The position numbers and the translations under genes were made by a program. The notes under the pieces are model-generated. The model had not been told where the DNA came from. It saw nothing but the letters and a program-made list of their open reading frames with translations, and ran no database searches. From Casuarius casuarius (taxonomy: Eukaryota; Chordata; Aves; Casuariiformes; Casuariidae), in NCBI GenBank assembly GCA_003342895.1, contig PTFA01000531.1, forward strand, positions 20,860 through 84,859: a stretch of 64,000 nucleotides of DNA, in the 5' to 3' direction. Below, in pieces: positions 45,326 through 57,900 of the stretch (within the stretch, counting starts at the first letter, position 1; every line of letters begins with the position of its first letter).

Positions 45326-48300
45326 CCATCCCTTTCTTGCAGCTATTTCCTGGTGGAGTTTAGGAAGGTGAGATGGATTAATGCTGCTCTGGGAGACAGT
45401 CTAAAGCCTTAGCTGCAGAATCACATTATCCTCTTGGCTTTGTTGCAGCAGAGTCTGGTAGAGGTTTTTCTGGACAGCCGTCTGCTTCTGCCTAGACTGG
45501 GCATGGCTAGCTGAGATGCAGATGATGCATTTGTCCTGGTGGTGTGGCACTGGCAACAAGCATAATTTGGGAGTTTGATATAGAGGCCAGAGATAGAATG
45601 AAAATGCAGCTTTGAAGAGCTATTCATCATTGCTGCTGGGACCTATCCTGGCTACCAGACAACCAGCAAACTGTTTCCTGAAGTGCATGAACACCTTCCC
45701 CCTGCTTTGGACCAAAGAAATCGTGAAAAAAGGGTTTGAAGTAGGAGTTAATTAAAAAAAAAAAAGTTTGTTGTGGTAAGTTTTGTTTTGTTTTTTTAGC
45801 ATAGAGTGCTCCCTGCTGCAGGAGGGACCTGCACCTCAAGGATTTTTGCTGTCCTGTGGCATGCTGGACTGTTGCATACTTCTGCTTTTTCTGTGCTAAG
45901 GATCTTGAGCACAAAGGCACAGGGGATGTCTGGCAGCATTCAACATCTATTCCTAGCTATTTGGGACTGCAGGTATGGGGGACAGGATCCCGGGGCTCCC
46001 TCTTGGTCCCAGTCCTGGTCTTGGGGTCACGTTGCCTGAAACATGTAACGAGAAGTTCTCCAGCCCTTACCCTGGAGCATCCTGTGCTACATTTCTCACC
46101 CAGATCCTCTACTTACCAACCCTGGGTTTCTTCTCTGGATATGTAAGTGGGCTTAAACTGCAGAATTACATGGGCTTCTATAGCAGCATCATGGAAAACA
46201 TCATTCACTTCGTTATAAAACAAGGTTGGTTGTAAAGTCTTCTCGGGGACTGAGGCAGCAAAGCTGTGGGGTTCTGCATTCCTTAGCTTGAGAATCCTAA
46301 TTCTAGCACTTTTCTCCTGCGCCTTTGAGTCCAATTCCTATAACACATGTGAATAAATGCTGTGCAACTTCCCTTCACAGGGATTCGTGTGAATGTTTTG
46401 AAAGCATCATTACTTCAAACCCTCGCAAAAATCAAACCAAACATACTTCGAATAAAACAACTGAGCAGATGACTTGGAAATGGCTCTTGCACAGTGCTGG
46501 CATTGCATGCAGGCATATGTCCCCTGATTCTGTGGACTTAAAAGCAAGTGAACACAGCAATTGTGTTCGCAGACCTTGTTTCCTTCTTACAGAGATTAAA
46601 TCAAGGAGCAGGCTGGATTCTTGTGGTAGAGACGGCTTTTTGAGAGAGACACTCACTGAAGCCTCTTATGGAAAAAAACCAAATATCTGCAGCTGGGAAA
46701 AGACATAAACAGTTCTCTTTCCACAGCCCTGAGCAGTCACTGCAAAATAGGGATTTGTTCTGTGCATGCCTTCAGCTGAGGGGCAGGATCTCCCCATAGG
46801 TAATGACTGAGAGGGAACCAGAGCATTGTACCTATTTAGCATCACGAAACAGAGCCTGTGAGCATGGGAGACAGCTTTTGCTGCTGTGTTTTTTAGGCCT
46901 GTGCTGAGGTCTGGGGAGGTGGAGAAGGAGTGAAGACGAGCACCTGGGAGCCTTGGTGGCAGCAAGATGCAGGTGTGAGACTAGTGAGCTGCTCTCTGCT
47001 AGTCCAGCTGCAGTTGCTAAATTGCTGCTTGTCAGGTAAGGAAGCTAGGGCTGTGACGGCAGGGAGCCGTGTGCCTGCTGCTGGGCTGCCTGCTTGGGCC
47101 AGCTCACCCCTTCGAGCTTAGCTTGGAGTTGGGGGCTGTTTCAATCTCAACATCTCTCTGGGATGCAGGTGGTTTCCAATGTTAAGTGTGCTTCTCATGG
47201 TCCAAGGGAGGTTTGCAAAGAGGAAAAGAGAGGCTGTCTAACCAGCAGGACAGTGTTTTTTGGCAGAGATTTAGGCAGGTCTAGGACTAATACAGGATAA
47301 TTGCAACGAGCCTGGGCTTTTTCGGCAATGGCAGGGCTAGGAACTGCAGGGTTATATTGGTTTCTAAAGAATGCCAAAATCCTTGCACTCAGCTTTCGGG
47401 ACTCAAAGGAAAAACATTCCTTGAAATATGGCCAAACTCCTGCCACGTGGCATGCTGGTGATGGCACTGCTGAATGCAATGGATCTGAGCACTCCTTGTT
47501 CCTGGTATCCCTTCCTGCATTTCCCTACTGATGAAAAGCCGCACGGAGCTCAGCAAATGCTGTGCGTCAGTGCCTGGAAGGCATTAGCTTTATTCCGAAA
47601 CTCAGGAAAGCTCCCTGTGCTTCCTGGAAACCATGCCTCTGCGACAGCCTGCCCCACGTGTCCTTCCTGTGTGGGAGAGCCTGAGCTGCGATGGTGCAAT
47701 TCCCAAATGCCCAGGGACGTGTACAGTTTACTGGTACATTTCTATGCCCAAAACTTTATCTATGCTGGGAGAAGTGAGTGTGCCAGGTGTCAGCTGAGAT
47801 GTTTCAGCAGCCACTTTCTGGAAGGGCTGGATCTGGCAGGCAGAGGGACTTCGTGGCATTCGCTCCTTGCCCCTGAGACTGCAGAGGGGTCTAATATGCC
47901 CTGGCCCTGTGTCGCATCTGCTGTGAAACAAGGGAGGTGGTTTGTGCTGCTCCAGTCTGGAAAAATGAGTGCTTCTTTTTGCATTTTGCACCAGACAAGC
48001 TGTTGGGAGCACGGCTGATAGAGCTGCTGTACTGACTTTAGGTGAAAAAAAACACACAACGGAAAGAGCAAGTTGATACATGAAACAGATGAAGCTTTTT
48101 AAAGCAAATACTGGGGGGGAGAACACAGGGTATGCTGTAAGCCACGTGCCTGCCTCCTGAGGTCTGGACCCATGCTGTCAGGAAAGGCAAAGCTGCTGGT
48201 GTGCAGAGACCTTAGCTGACTGCCATGTTTTGGGTTTCCTGCGCCAGGTTTGCGTGTTCCCAGGAAGTCCATGTGTTGTATGCTCTGGGCCAGAAGCTGG

Positions 48301-49877
48301 TGGCACAACCTGGGAACTGAACATCTGGCCCTTGAGCCCAACTTTTAATGTTAGGAATGTTCAAGAGCCTCAGGGGAGCTCTCTGGAAACAGAGCAGTTC
48401 AGTACTGCTCCTGAATAGGTGCAAGGGGATACATCTAGGGAGATGTCCTTGGCGGACAGCCCTGCCACCACGCTCCCCCACCCAGCACAGCGAGCAGGTG
48501 AGCTCTCTGCGAAAGGGCTTCTTTCCCCTTCTTGGCTATGTGTTTGCTCCCCTCCAGCACTGTGGAGGGAGAAGAGAAGCATTATTCAGGCCATCCGCAG
48601 AGGCAGCGAGTTCCAGGTGCAGCCCCAGATGCACCTCCTGCTCCCGCAAGGTATCTGGGTGGCCTGTGTGCAGAGACGGGATGACCTCGGGACTCCTCCT
48701 GCAGGAACAGCTTCACTCTGCCTGGAAGGAACTGCAGTGCGCAGCCAGCATTTCCCTCCCAGCACCGTCCCTCTGCCGGCTCGCTCCCAGAGTGCGGTTA
48801 TTCTCTGCTCTTTGCTTTCCCTGTGCAGAGAGAGGCACTGCTTGGTGATGCTGCTCTGAGTCCCCTAGGGTCCCTACGTGTGCTTTGGGACCTTCCAGAC
48901 TGATTTTCCAAGACTCTGAGATCCTCTGCCTGAAGGAATTCTGGCAGCCTGTGGCAGTTTTAGAAATTGTCCTTTGCCTGATTCCTCAGCGTCAAGATCC
49001 CCAAGGGCCTGCTGCTTCCAGCCTTCCCAGGACAGCAGTCCCAGTGGGCTGGGAAATTTGGCAGGGCATCCCATGTTGGAGAACTTCAGTGTTTAATTGC
49101 ACCATCTGCTTTCACTCTTGCCTAATGTTTACTTGAAGGCTCCTGAAATGCAAACAAAGCCAAACCTTAAATATCCTCTGCAGCAATCCACATGAGTAAG
49201 TGCTGCAAGAACAGGTTTTAGGATCATCCCGACTTCCGTGTTGCAAGTGCATGAAATACTGTGCACGGACCACTTCAAAGTGCTACCCTACATGTGCAGG
49301 GCAAACACTTTGAGGAGTGTCCTTGGGCGTTTAGAAACAGAGCTACTCTGCATATTGTGCTGTGCCAGAGCAGCAGAGGAGGTCTGGCATGTCAATGTGT
49401 GTTTGGTGTGAAACGTCAGGAAACGTCACGTGTTAGAACTTCCTGTGAAGCTCTTAAAAAGGAAATCCCAGACACCATTGACTGAGCCAACAGAATTGCT
49501 TACTTTAAAGAAATCTGGAATGCTTTGTTCTTATTCTGACTTTTAAAATCTTTGAATTTATAGTACTGGTGAAATACATGCCAGAATAATTTTGAAGTGG
49601 AAAGTTCATAGGGAAAATTCATTTTTATAAACAAGTTTCCAGGTAATTTCAAGGAAAAAAGTAATCAAAGCATTTCTACAGGAAAAACTCCATTTCAATA
49701 AAACAGCTTTTCTGGTGGAAAGACCTGCATCTGGGGACCTTCTGGGGATGGGTGTGCAGGGCTTGCTACCAGACAAAGGGACATTTGGAAGGAGATGTTT
49801 TCATTGACACATGACAACTGAACTGACATAAATCACAGCCCTAAATTTTGCACCATGAAATCCTCTCTGTACATTTT
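45326..49877. other. Gene-poor DNA, nothing coding recognised
   Basis: No exon, RNA gene or transposon is recognised. A run of 12 A lies at 45754-45765. Open frames are short and overlap on both strands. Confidence 0.45.
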
Positions 49878-49945
49878 GGAGATTTGGGGTAGCTTTATAT
49901 GTGGATCCAGGAGATTTGGGGTAGCTTTATGTGTGGATCCAGGAG
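49878..49945. repeat. 32-bp tandem duplication
   Basis: GGAGATTTGGGGTAGCTTTA begins at 49878 and again at 49910, giving two nearly identical 32-bp copies (ending GTGGATCCA) plus a few bases of a third. High identity suggests a recent slippage or duplication event. Confidence 0.88.
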
Positions 49946-52900
49946 ACTATGAAGAGGCAGAGACCAGAAGCAAACCGAACGAAATGGGTTGGATGAATTT
50001 TCCACCATTGTTCAAATGCCCCCTTGTCAAAATCTCTTTAGACGCTTTGCTTTATAGCTCAGATCACGTTCTTGCGTGGGAGGGCTGCTTGCTTCCTGAG
50101 CCCCTGTTTTGCCTGGCACCAGCCAGGCCTGTCTGGTAATTTGGAGGAGAATTAAATGGCAGCGCTGAGCAATAGCTATTAAACTGGGCACCTGTGGATC
50201 CTGCTCAGTATGCCTATGTGCTACAAGCCTGCACAGGTTTCCACAGTGTCTAATAACAGCAGGCAATATTGGTGTCATACTTTCGACTTGGACAACATAA
50301 TTATCTTTAAACCCCACCCTCCTACCTCGGTGCAATTTGCTGCCAGTGTTGCATTAGCAAAAGAGAGAGGGGGTGGGGGAGGGGGGGAGAAATGTTTCCA
50401 GTGTACAGATAGTAATAGAGAGATGTTTGTATGGCAGTTGTGATTGGTGAAATTTTGGTTGTTAGACAGCTCTAAGTGGGATTTAAAACAAAGATGCTAA
50501 AACAAATAGCAATGAGATGGATGGCCTATTAGGTACAGCTCACTTGAAACACTTGGTTCATGGAATCTTCCACCTGGTTTGCCATCTGTTGGCAGTGCTA
50601 GGCGTGGGATAATGGGTACGGACCCTGACAAGATACAGCACCAGGAAACGGGCCAGTGCCAGATAAGTAAAGCACAAAGCAGGCTTCTAAAGCAGATGTG
50701 TCTGCTTTAAAAAGTTCCTTGTCATTTGGGGCTTGGACTTCACCTCATTCAGTGTCACCACAAAGGGAATATTTGGCACTATGCTTTGAGCCTGGTGATC
50801 CAGCTGGTTTTTCACTTACATGTCCAATGAGCTAGAAAAAAATGACCCCAAAGCACTGCTCTTTAGATTTTTATTTTTGGTTGATTGGTTGGCTGGTTTC
50901 AGTGCTTGGCGGGTTTTTTTGTTTTTTCTCCAGAGAAGGAGCTTTGTCCTGACTTACAAGCAGCATTTTCATCTAAATCTGGTGAGTACCAATGAAGAAT
51001 CAGAAAGGTTTGTTCACCTTTGGTCCCAGACCAGCATACCAAGACCCCCAAGCTTCCAGGGGACCCGCTCCTTCCCAGCAATTGACTTTTAAAGGTTGGA
51101 CTGCTGGATCTGAGATGCTATTCACCCCTGCCAGGCGTGTGAGTGTCGTGCAAGCCGCATTTCCAAAGCACCATGTTTCTCCCTTGTGGTCCTAGCGTGG
51201 ACACCAGGAAGAGGGCTGGGAGAAGGGTCCCAACTAAGGCAATCAGAGGCAGGTGATGTCTGCATGGAAGCGGGCATGCGTCCTGTCAGTGAAAGGACAA
51301 GGACGTTTCCTATTCCAGTCAAGTCTGAAAAATGTGACCTGATCGCAGGCACATCTCCCCGCCTATTCTGGGAAGAGATGCCCCTCCGCTGTCTCCAGCA
51401 GTGGCACATGTGACATTCAACAGAGAAAGCCATAATTGCATAAACTGCAGCCCTATGGAGCACGAACTTTCCCAAGGCAGTGCAAAAATGGCTGGCGTTT
51501 GTCAGTGAAGGGCAGACAAGGAAAACAGAAGGTCCAGTGCCAGCTGGTTTATGTATTTTTGTTGAGTCGCTCTGCCACCAGTAAAGCTAATTGACCAAGC
51601 CCCGCATTGGGAGCCCCAGCTGCACAGGGGGCATCTCCTTCCAGCTAGTCATTTGCCTCGGCTCCCATCCGGTTGTTTTCTCTCACACTCTCTGATAGTT
51701 TTATTTTTGTCCATGTGATTATTCATTCACTTAATTCCTAAAGAGAAAAGAACCCAAATGAGAAAGTTGGATGAAAATAAAAATCTCTTCTGTACCAGAG
51801 ATCACCAGGAATTAATTTCTGGCATCGTCTCCTTGGTGCTGTCCAGCCTTCATTAAAGCATTTGCAAAGCTCCTCCTGGCAACCAAGCGTGCAGCAGAAT
51901 AATTTGCCTCTCCCTGTAGATCAAACCGCTGTCTGCTTCTGGATTTGGTTGGGCTCATTTAGGAAATGTTTGTGTTGCTTGCTGCTGCACGGAAGGGACT
52001 CTTTGTACTGTTTTTTGCATAACAAAACTGAGTAGCAACAGCATACACCTTCAGCAGGGCATAGAGCAGCAAACCAGCTGAGGAGGCAGGGAGTCCCTGC
52101 TGCGATTTGTTGGATAGATGGAGAAGCAGAGCAGGAAGGTGATGGGACAGTGCTCATGGCCGTATAAATAGGGTGTGAAGTTAGTGCTTGAGTCTCTCTC
52201 GTGAAGAGATCGATGCAATTTTTTCTGGAGCTGGATGTGCAGCTGACCTTATTCGTGAATAGGCTGTGCACACACACGCACACGTTTGCACAAACATATG
52301 CATGCACATCACCCTCGCAGGCCAGTGTCTCCCTTCTGCATGTGATGCAGTGCTGCAATTATCAAAGAGGCCAAAGGCTGCAAAGTTGGGTTTGCTGCTC
52401 TTGATCAGACACACAGACAACTTAAAGTTGCAGCAAAATAGCTGTGACTGTCCGACCTGGGGAAAACATGTTTCTGCAAATGCATCCTGCTGCCAGCCAT
52501 GTGTGCTCCCCTGGGAAGCAGCAGGGTTGAGGCATGCCAACACGTGATTTAATTTTGTTTTCATTAGAAAAGGTGGGAGCCTGTTCAGCTCTCTCAAGAT
52601 GGGCGAGATCAGCCAATCAAAATAAACATTTCCAGGAATTTAGGTCTTTGGTGTCTCTTGAATGGATAATGCACTGGTGGGGTGGCTAATTACCTGCTAA
52701 AATTATACTGCAGTAAAATTTGTTCTAGTTTTGCTAATTATAGGAAGCACTTAATACATAGACCTAATCTGGACTGATTGCTAGAACACTCACCTGTATA
52801 GTGAGGGATGGGGAGGATGGACAACTGACCTAATATATTGCTGGAAACTCACGTTTTGGATCTGCAGCACGCTGAGATCTTAACTCTTTCATCTCTGCTC

Positions 52901-53086
52901 TGGGAGAGCACAGGTGGCCTCACTTGAGCATGCATGGAGTCCCACAGTATTAGACATGGCATTATTCTCACTTACACGTACATAATTATATGTAGCAACT
53001 TCTTTTAAATAGTTCAAGGCAATGTAATGACTGTAATTAGGCTGCCACATACTACAAAAAAAGAAAAAAAAAACCCCAAACACAGA
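49946..53086. other. Gene-poor DNA with a G-run and A+T-rich conserved-looking blocks
   Basis: A G-quadruplex candidate lies on the plus strand at 50369-50387 (runs of 5, 5 and 7 G). Low-CpG, repeat-free A+T-rich blocks at about 50140-50200, 51640-51900 and 52660-52760 contain TAATTA-type words and resemble conserved non-coding DNA. An A-rich tract lies at about 53055-53074. No coding exon is recognised. Confidence 0.35.
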
Positions 53087-53103
53087 AAGCAGTGAACTGG
53101 GGC

Positions 53104-53518
53104 TTTATTAGTGTGAGAATAAAGTTTTAAAAAGCTGAGCATTTACTACATGCACTTATAAACCAATGGCCCAGGACTGGCTGTTCGTTTCCACTCATTC
53201 TGGGCATAGATGTCCCCCCACGCTATCAGCGGCACAAGTGTGCAGGGCGCCAGGACTGCGGCTGCCCTGTTCCAGTTTCGCAGTCCGTCCCAGTCTCGCA
53301 GCCCCAGCGCAGCCTCCGCTGCTGAGAGCAGGAGGCAAAGCCACCTCAGTGCGGGGTGATGCTGAAGTAACTGCTTATTCAAGGAAGCCAGCTTGGCTGA
53401 TGCTGTTGAAAGCCAGTCAACTTTTCTTCTTGAGCTCAAGACTTTCTGCAAGGCAGCCTCGCTCTTTAGGCCAAAAAAATAAAGACAAAATAAACAGTAC
53501 ACACAGTGGCGCGGAAGT
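53104..53518 (-). other. Possible minus-strand terminal exon of unknown product
   Basis: On the minus strand a good acceptor (pyrimidine tract ending TTTGCAG, AG at 53520-53519) is followed by a frame open for about 118 codons that stops at 53146. An AATAAA signal follows 37 bases later (53109-53104) with a T-rich stretch beyond. The frame predicts two hydrophobic segments and contains no ATG at its start, so it could only be a continuation of an upstream exon. I recognise no family. On the plus strand a 167-codon frame overlaps it. Chance is the default explanation. Confidence 0.15.
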
Positions 53519-54589
53519 CTGCAAAGTGAGGAAAGTGCACAAGCGAGCTTCCCTGTCCCCTTTACATCCTGCAGAGCAGCAAGCTAATGCCCGGCAAAGT
53601 GTGGTGGCCAGCGCAGGCTTTAGCAAACCCTGGCTCCTGCCCGCTGTGTTTATTTGTGGGTTCCCATAGTGCTGCACTCCCTGGGCAGAGTCTTGTGCTC
53701 TGAGCCTGTTGACATTTGACCTTCGTGAGTGACTTACTGCCTGTGAGAGGCTTCTGGGTATTTGCATATAGCTTAAGTACTATTTCAGTGGCCCTGCACT
53801 GTAATGGAAACAGGAGCGTTAGTGAATCTTTAAACAAACAGCCAGGAACTGGAGAAAGTAAGGCTATAAAAAAATCTAAAGTATAATGACAAAAAGTCAG
53901 ACATTTATTATTAAGAAAGTTATGATGTGGACAGCTGAGACCATAATAGGCTTTTTGATCCAAAAAAAAGCACTGAAAACAGCAACCAAACAAAGATAAA
54001 TCTGGTACTTAAATATCCCAGTTGTTCTTTTTGGCCTAGTTTTTAAATTCTTAAGTAGGAGTTTAGAAAATATATATGGGTATTAGAAATGGAGGCTTCT
54101 CACCATGGCTGATATCTTCACAGATCTGCAAAGCAGCAAGGATAATAATTAAAGAACAGAAGGGCAAATGAATTCTGACATTGTCTTTGCAGAGATATTG
54201 TCAGTCTTAGAAGTCAAAATGTGTGTTGTTAGAGCTAGAAACGCAAGAAGTTGCCAGGACTCTCTGTGAGGCTTTCAGAAGCTCTGACGGTTTAAAGAAT
54301 GGAGAAAATGTTAAAACAGTAGTTGTGAGTGAGACCGTAGTTTGACAGACTGTGCTGTGAGCTATTAAGGTGAAATGATTGGTGCCGTGTTGTGTGTCAG
54401 CGAAGCAGAAATGCCAAAGAACCGTTACGAATAGTGCATGATCTTTTCAGGTCGAAGTCTTCTATGAGAAGGATGGTAGAAAAGGTTCAACTGAGCTTGA
54501 CCTAAGAAGCAACAATAGATATCACATTTGGATTAGGATAAGGATAGAGGACAGCAGTAGAAATAGTGAGAGAGAAAGAAAATATCACC
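53519..54589. other. Gene-poor A+T-rich DNA
   Basis: Nothing coding is recognised. A reverse octamer ATTTGCAT lies at 53760-53767. The stretch from about 54230 to 54589 may be the decayed 5' continuation of the CR1 element that follows, or a different old repeat. I could not align it. Confidence 0.4.
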
Positions 54590-54901
54590 TAGCGGGAAAG
54601 ACTGAAAGAAAACATTGTTTACTGAAGAGTGAGGCAAAACAAGAGAAGAGCGGAGCTCTTCAAATGTGTGAAAGGCTACTGAAAAGAGGAAGAAAATGCT
54701 TTCTTCTCTGTCCTTCATGGCTAGGACAAGATGTCATGAGCTTAAATCAAACCAGAAAGACACAGACACTGGGAAATGGTTTCTTGAGAAAGTTGTAGAA
54801 ATTCCATTAATGGAGGTCTTTGAAAAGAAGCTGGAAAAACATCTGATAGAGCCAATCATGGTATGACCTCCTTAGGCTCCTTCAAGCCTTATTTTCTATG
54901 A
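54590..54901 (+). mobile_element. CR1-type LINE 3' end, decayed
   Basis: This is the clearest transposon in the window. The order of words matches the CR1 3' end: ttcaaatgtgtgaaaggct, taggacaagatgtcatgagc, ggtctttgaaaagaagctgg, aaacatctgata, then gtatgacctcctt, ctccttcaagcc and a terminal attttctatga, which corresponds to the CR1 terminal ATTCTATGA repeat unit. The element is 5'-truncated as usual, inactive, and on the plus strand. Confidence 0.82.
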
Positions 54902-57900
54902 GTGCATTAATTTATGGTTATTAACATAATATTAGAGTGATTAATGGCACAACTGTTCACAGCATTTTGGAAGGATTCAGCTCTGGAGCTACAGTGTAGG
55001 ATACTCCTAAAACCAGCTCCAAGGGCAAAATCTAGAGCTAAAATCACAGACTTCGGTGGCTAAGTGTTGACTAGAAAAGAAAAGTGAAGCTGTGAATAGA
55101 AAAAATATGTCTCTTCCTATTAAATTATGCTCTTTGTAAATAAGCAGGAGCACACCAGTAACTTCACCACTTTCCCCTTGGCCAGGAACAACCTGTCAGT
55201 CCCAGCATGCTGCTGACTCCCAGGTTTGGGAGGCATCGCAGAGTGTGACCAAGGCCACTAGTTCACCTGAAATGATCCAGATGGGTCTCTGGGGACAGCT
55301 GAGCTCTTCTGCATGCAGTGTACAGACAGGGAAGTGATCCCCAGAAAGCAGCTCCATGCCAGAGATAACACCCGCCTGGCTCCGCTGAGGGGGCCGTGGT
55401 TCTCCCCTAATCCGGCCAGCTGATGTGAGGGCATTAGCCAAGACCTTGTACTTGGGCTGTTTCAGTAGTTCTGCTGGTGGATGGCAGCCACTTGTGTGGT
55501 AATTCATGTTTCTTTGCATCTCTCATTTTCGTAGTCCCCCAGGGAATTTGAAACAACTGCAGAACTATGTTCTCTTGATGAAGGACATACTGTGCTTCAA
55601 CCACAGTACTTGGCTAGAGGGACCTTTTGGACTTTGAAGGACATCCACATGTCTTTATTTAGATTGCACTGATTTTCTAAAGAATTATGTTTCCCTTGAT
55701 GGTCTAGATATAAAGCTCTCGCCCCAGCCTTGCCCACCAGCCTTACGATTTCTACATATTGACAAGACAGTTTTCACACTCTGTCTAGACATGGGAAAGA
55801 TACTCTTCAACATGCTTGATCAGAGAAAGAGAAAATTACATTTATGCACTTCCTGCCACTTCCTGCTACATTTTGCCTCCTGGCTTTCCAGGGGCAGGTA
55901 TTCATGTGAGATCTGATCTGTGGTGCAAAGCTGAGAGGGATCTGGCCAGTGCTTTCACAAGAAAATCTCTTCCCGATGTGGGCAATGCCCAATTAGGCTC
56001 ATTGCCAGAGTAGAAGTTTGCAGTGATATTTTTAGTCTTTGATGTTTCTTCTTTGTCTCTAGATTTATCTTTGTGGAAAGAAAACAGCTTGTGTGGCTAC
56101 TCTTTGCACCCTAGTCTGATTTCCAGCTCATGTCACAGGGTTCATCCAAAGGCATCTGGAGCAAGCAAGGGCATGATGTCGCACTAAGCCTTTTGCACAG
56201 AGCACACACACGCCAAGCCAGCGACCCAGAATCAAGGGGCTTGCTCCACATGCAGAAAGATTCCTCAGACTCAACAGCTTTTAATACCAGCATCAGAGAG
56301 GGAGTGTGGAAGCTGTTAGCCTGGCAACCCCACAGCTGTATTGACAGAAGCTGGCTGGCCTCTCTGCCACAGCCCTGCCTCCAGTAGACTCAAATGAGGC
56401 CATTTTCTACCTTTCACTTTGGTCAGGACCTTGCTGGCCATTATGCATATTTTACATGCTGTTATACTTATGGATTGGGATTTCAGATCATGAAGCCTTC
56501 CTAGGCTTCAGGATGGCAACCACACTGTTTTCAGCAGTGATGGTCTCCAGCTGTGATCTTTGAAGAACACGTTCTGGAGCTCTTTCCTGCTGATACCTGT
56601 TCCCTTTTTGTTTTGAGGTAGGTCATCCAGGCAGTGTTTTCCAGGGACATTTAAGAATTACAGACTTAGATTAGCCTCAAGATGCTGGAAGTCGTGTATT
56701 ATGTTACTCCTGGAAGCTATGCATACCATCCACCATCTGCATGAACTTGTTTGCATGGGAAACTGCTACTGCTGTCAGGACTGATTACTAATGGAGACCT
56801 TGCTTTCATAAGCCTTACTTCTGAGACTGGTAGTTCAACTATGCAGCTCTAAATATATGTTTCCTGGTCCAAATGTCCTATTTAGGCCAAAGCCTGTGCT
56901 TTGCCCATAAGAGAGCAGGAAAAGCATGGATTTACCATTACAGTGAATTAGCTGCCTCAGAGGGAGGAACTGTCTTTGAAAGGAGTTGGATCACGGTAGT
57001 GGAAACGTGCCAGAGCTGGAGCCAGAAGACAATTGTGAGCTCTGATGCCTATAAAGGTGAACTGAACTTTTCTTAATTGCTTCTTGGGAAGTTAAGTTGT
57101 AACCAGATAGCTGTTTTCCTTGGCCAAGAATGTGGGGATATTTGTGGCTCTGGAGTAAGAAGGAACAGCAGAAATAGTGGAGCCCCCATATCCACTGAAC
57201 CCATTGATCTTTTATCTTCTGTCTGATTTTCCAGAGAAAGACCTCAGCCTTGAACTCTCGCTTTGTTTATTTGTCATCATCACTCTTGCTCTTTTGAGTG
57301 GCACCCTCATGGCTGTGCAAGGAGCTCCATGCCCAGACAGGTCAGGTACATTAGTAATTACTTCTGAGCACCAAAATTAGAAGCTGCTTTTGAATGGGGT
57401 GGCTGAGCTCAAAGCATGAAGGCTATCAGTGGCAGGGGAAGGGTTAGGGAGCAGAAATGCGGGGCTCTGTCCAAGCCTGGTTTTACTTGGTTTTGCTATA
57501 AGACACTCTAGCCTAAGCTGCACCTTCACTGAAGCTTTCCTAGGCACTGTGGACACCTGCGCTGTCCCGTAAAACAGCCAATCTACACCAGCAGGGTCAG
57601 ATCTATGCTTCTACCCTGTATTTCATCCACTCAGTCTCTCCTGCGATTCAGAGGAGAGGGGCTAAGCCCTGAAACAGATGTTTTGCTGCATCATCACATT
57701 GCTGCTCCCTGGCAGCATCCCTAATCAGCCAGAAAGGAGGCAAGAAAAGCCACGGTCCAAGGTAACCTCTTGTTCCTGGCAACAGGCACTGAGCAATTCC
57801 TCTGGTTAACAAATTCCTGTGTGTTTGTGACCAAGAGTGGGATGAGGAAAGAGGAATAACTCAGGTCTAAGTGACGGGGCAGCCAGAAATGCTTTCAGCC

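Noticed and set aside
49500..49700. A+T-rich stretch with repeated GGAAA/TTTCC words, considered as a transposon
   Set aside because: There are no terminal repeats, no target duplication and no recognisable family words.
53166..53669. Plus-strand frame of 167 codons opposite the possible terminal exon
   Set aside because: No domain or signal peptide was recognised, and no splice context supports it. It overlaps an equally open frame on the other strand.
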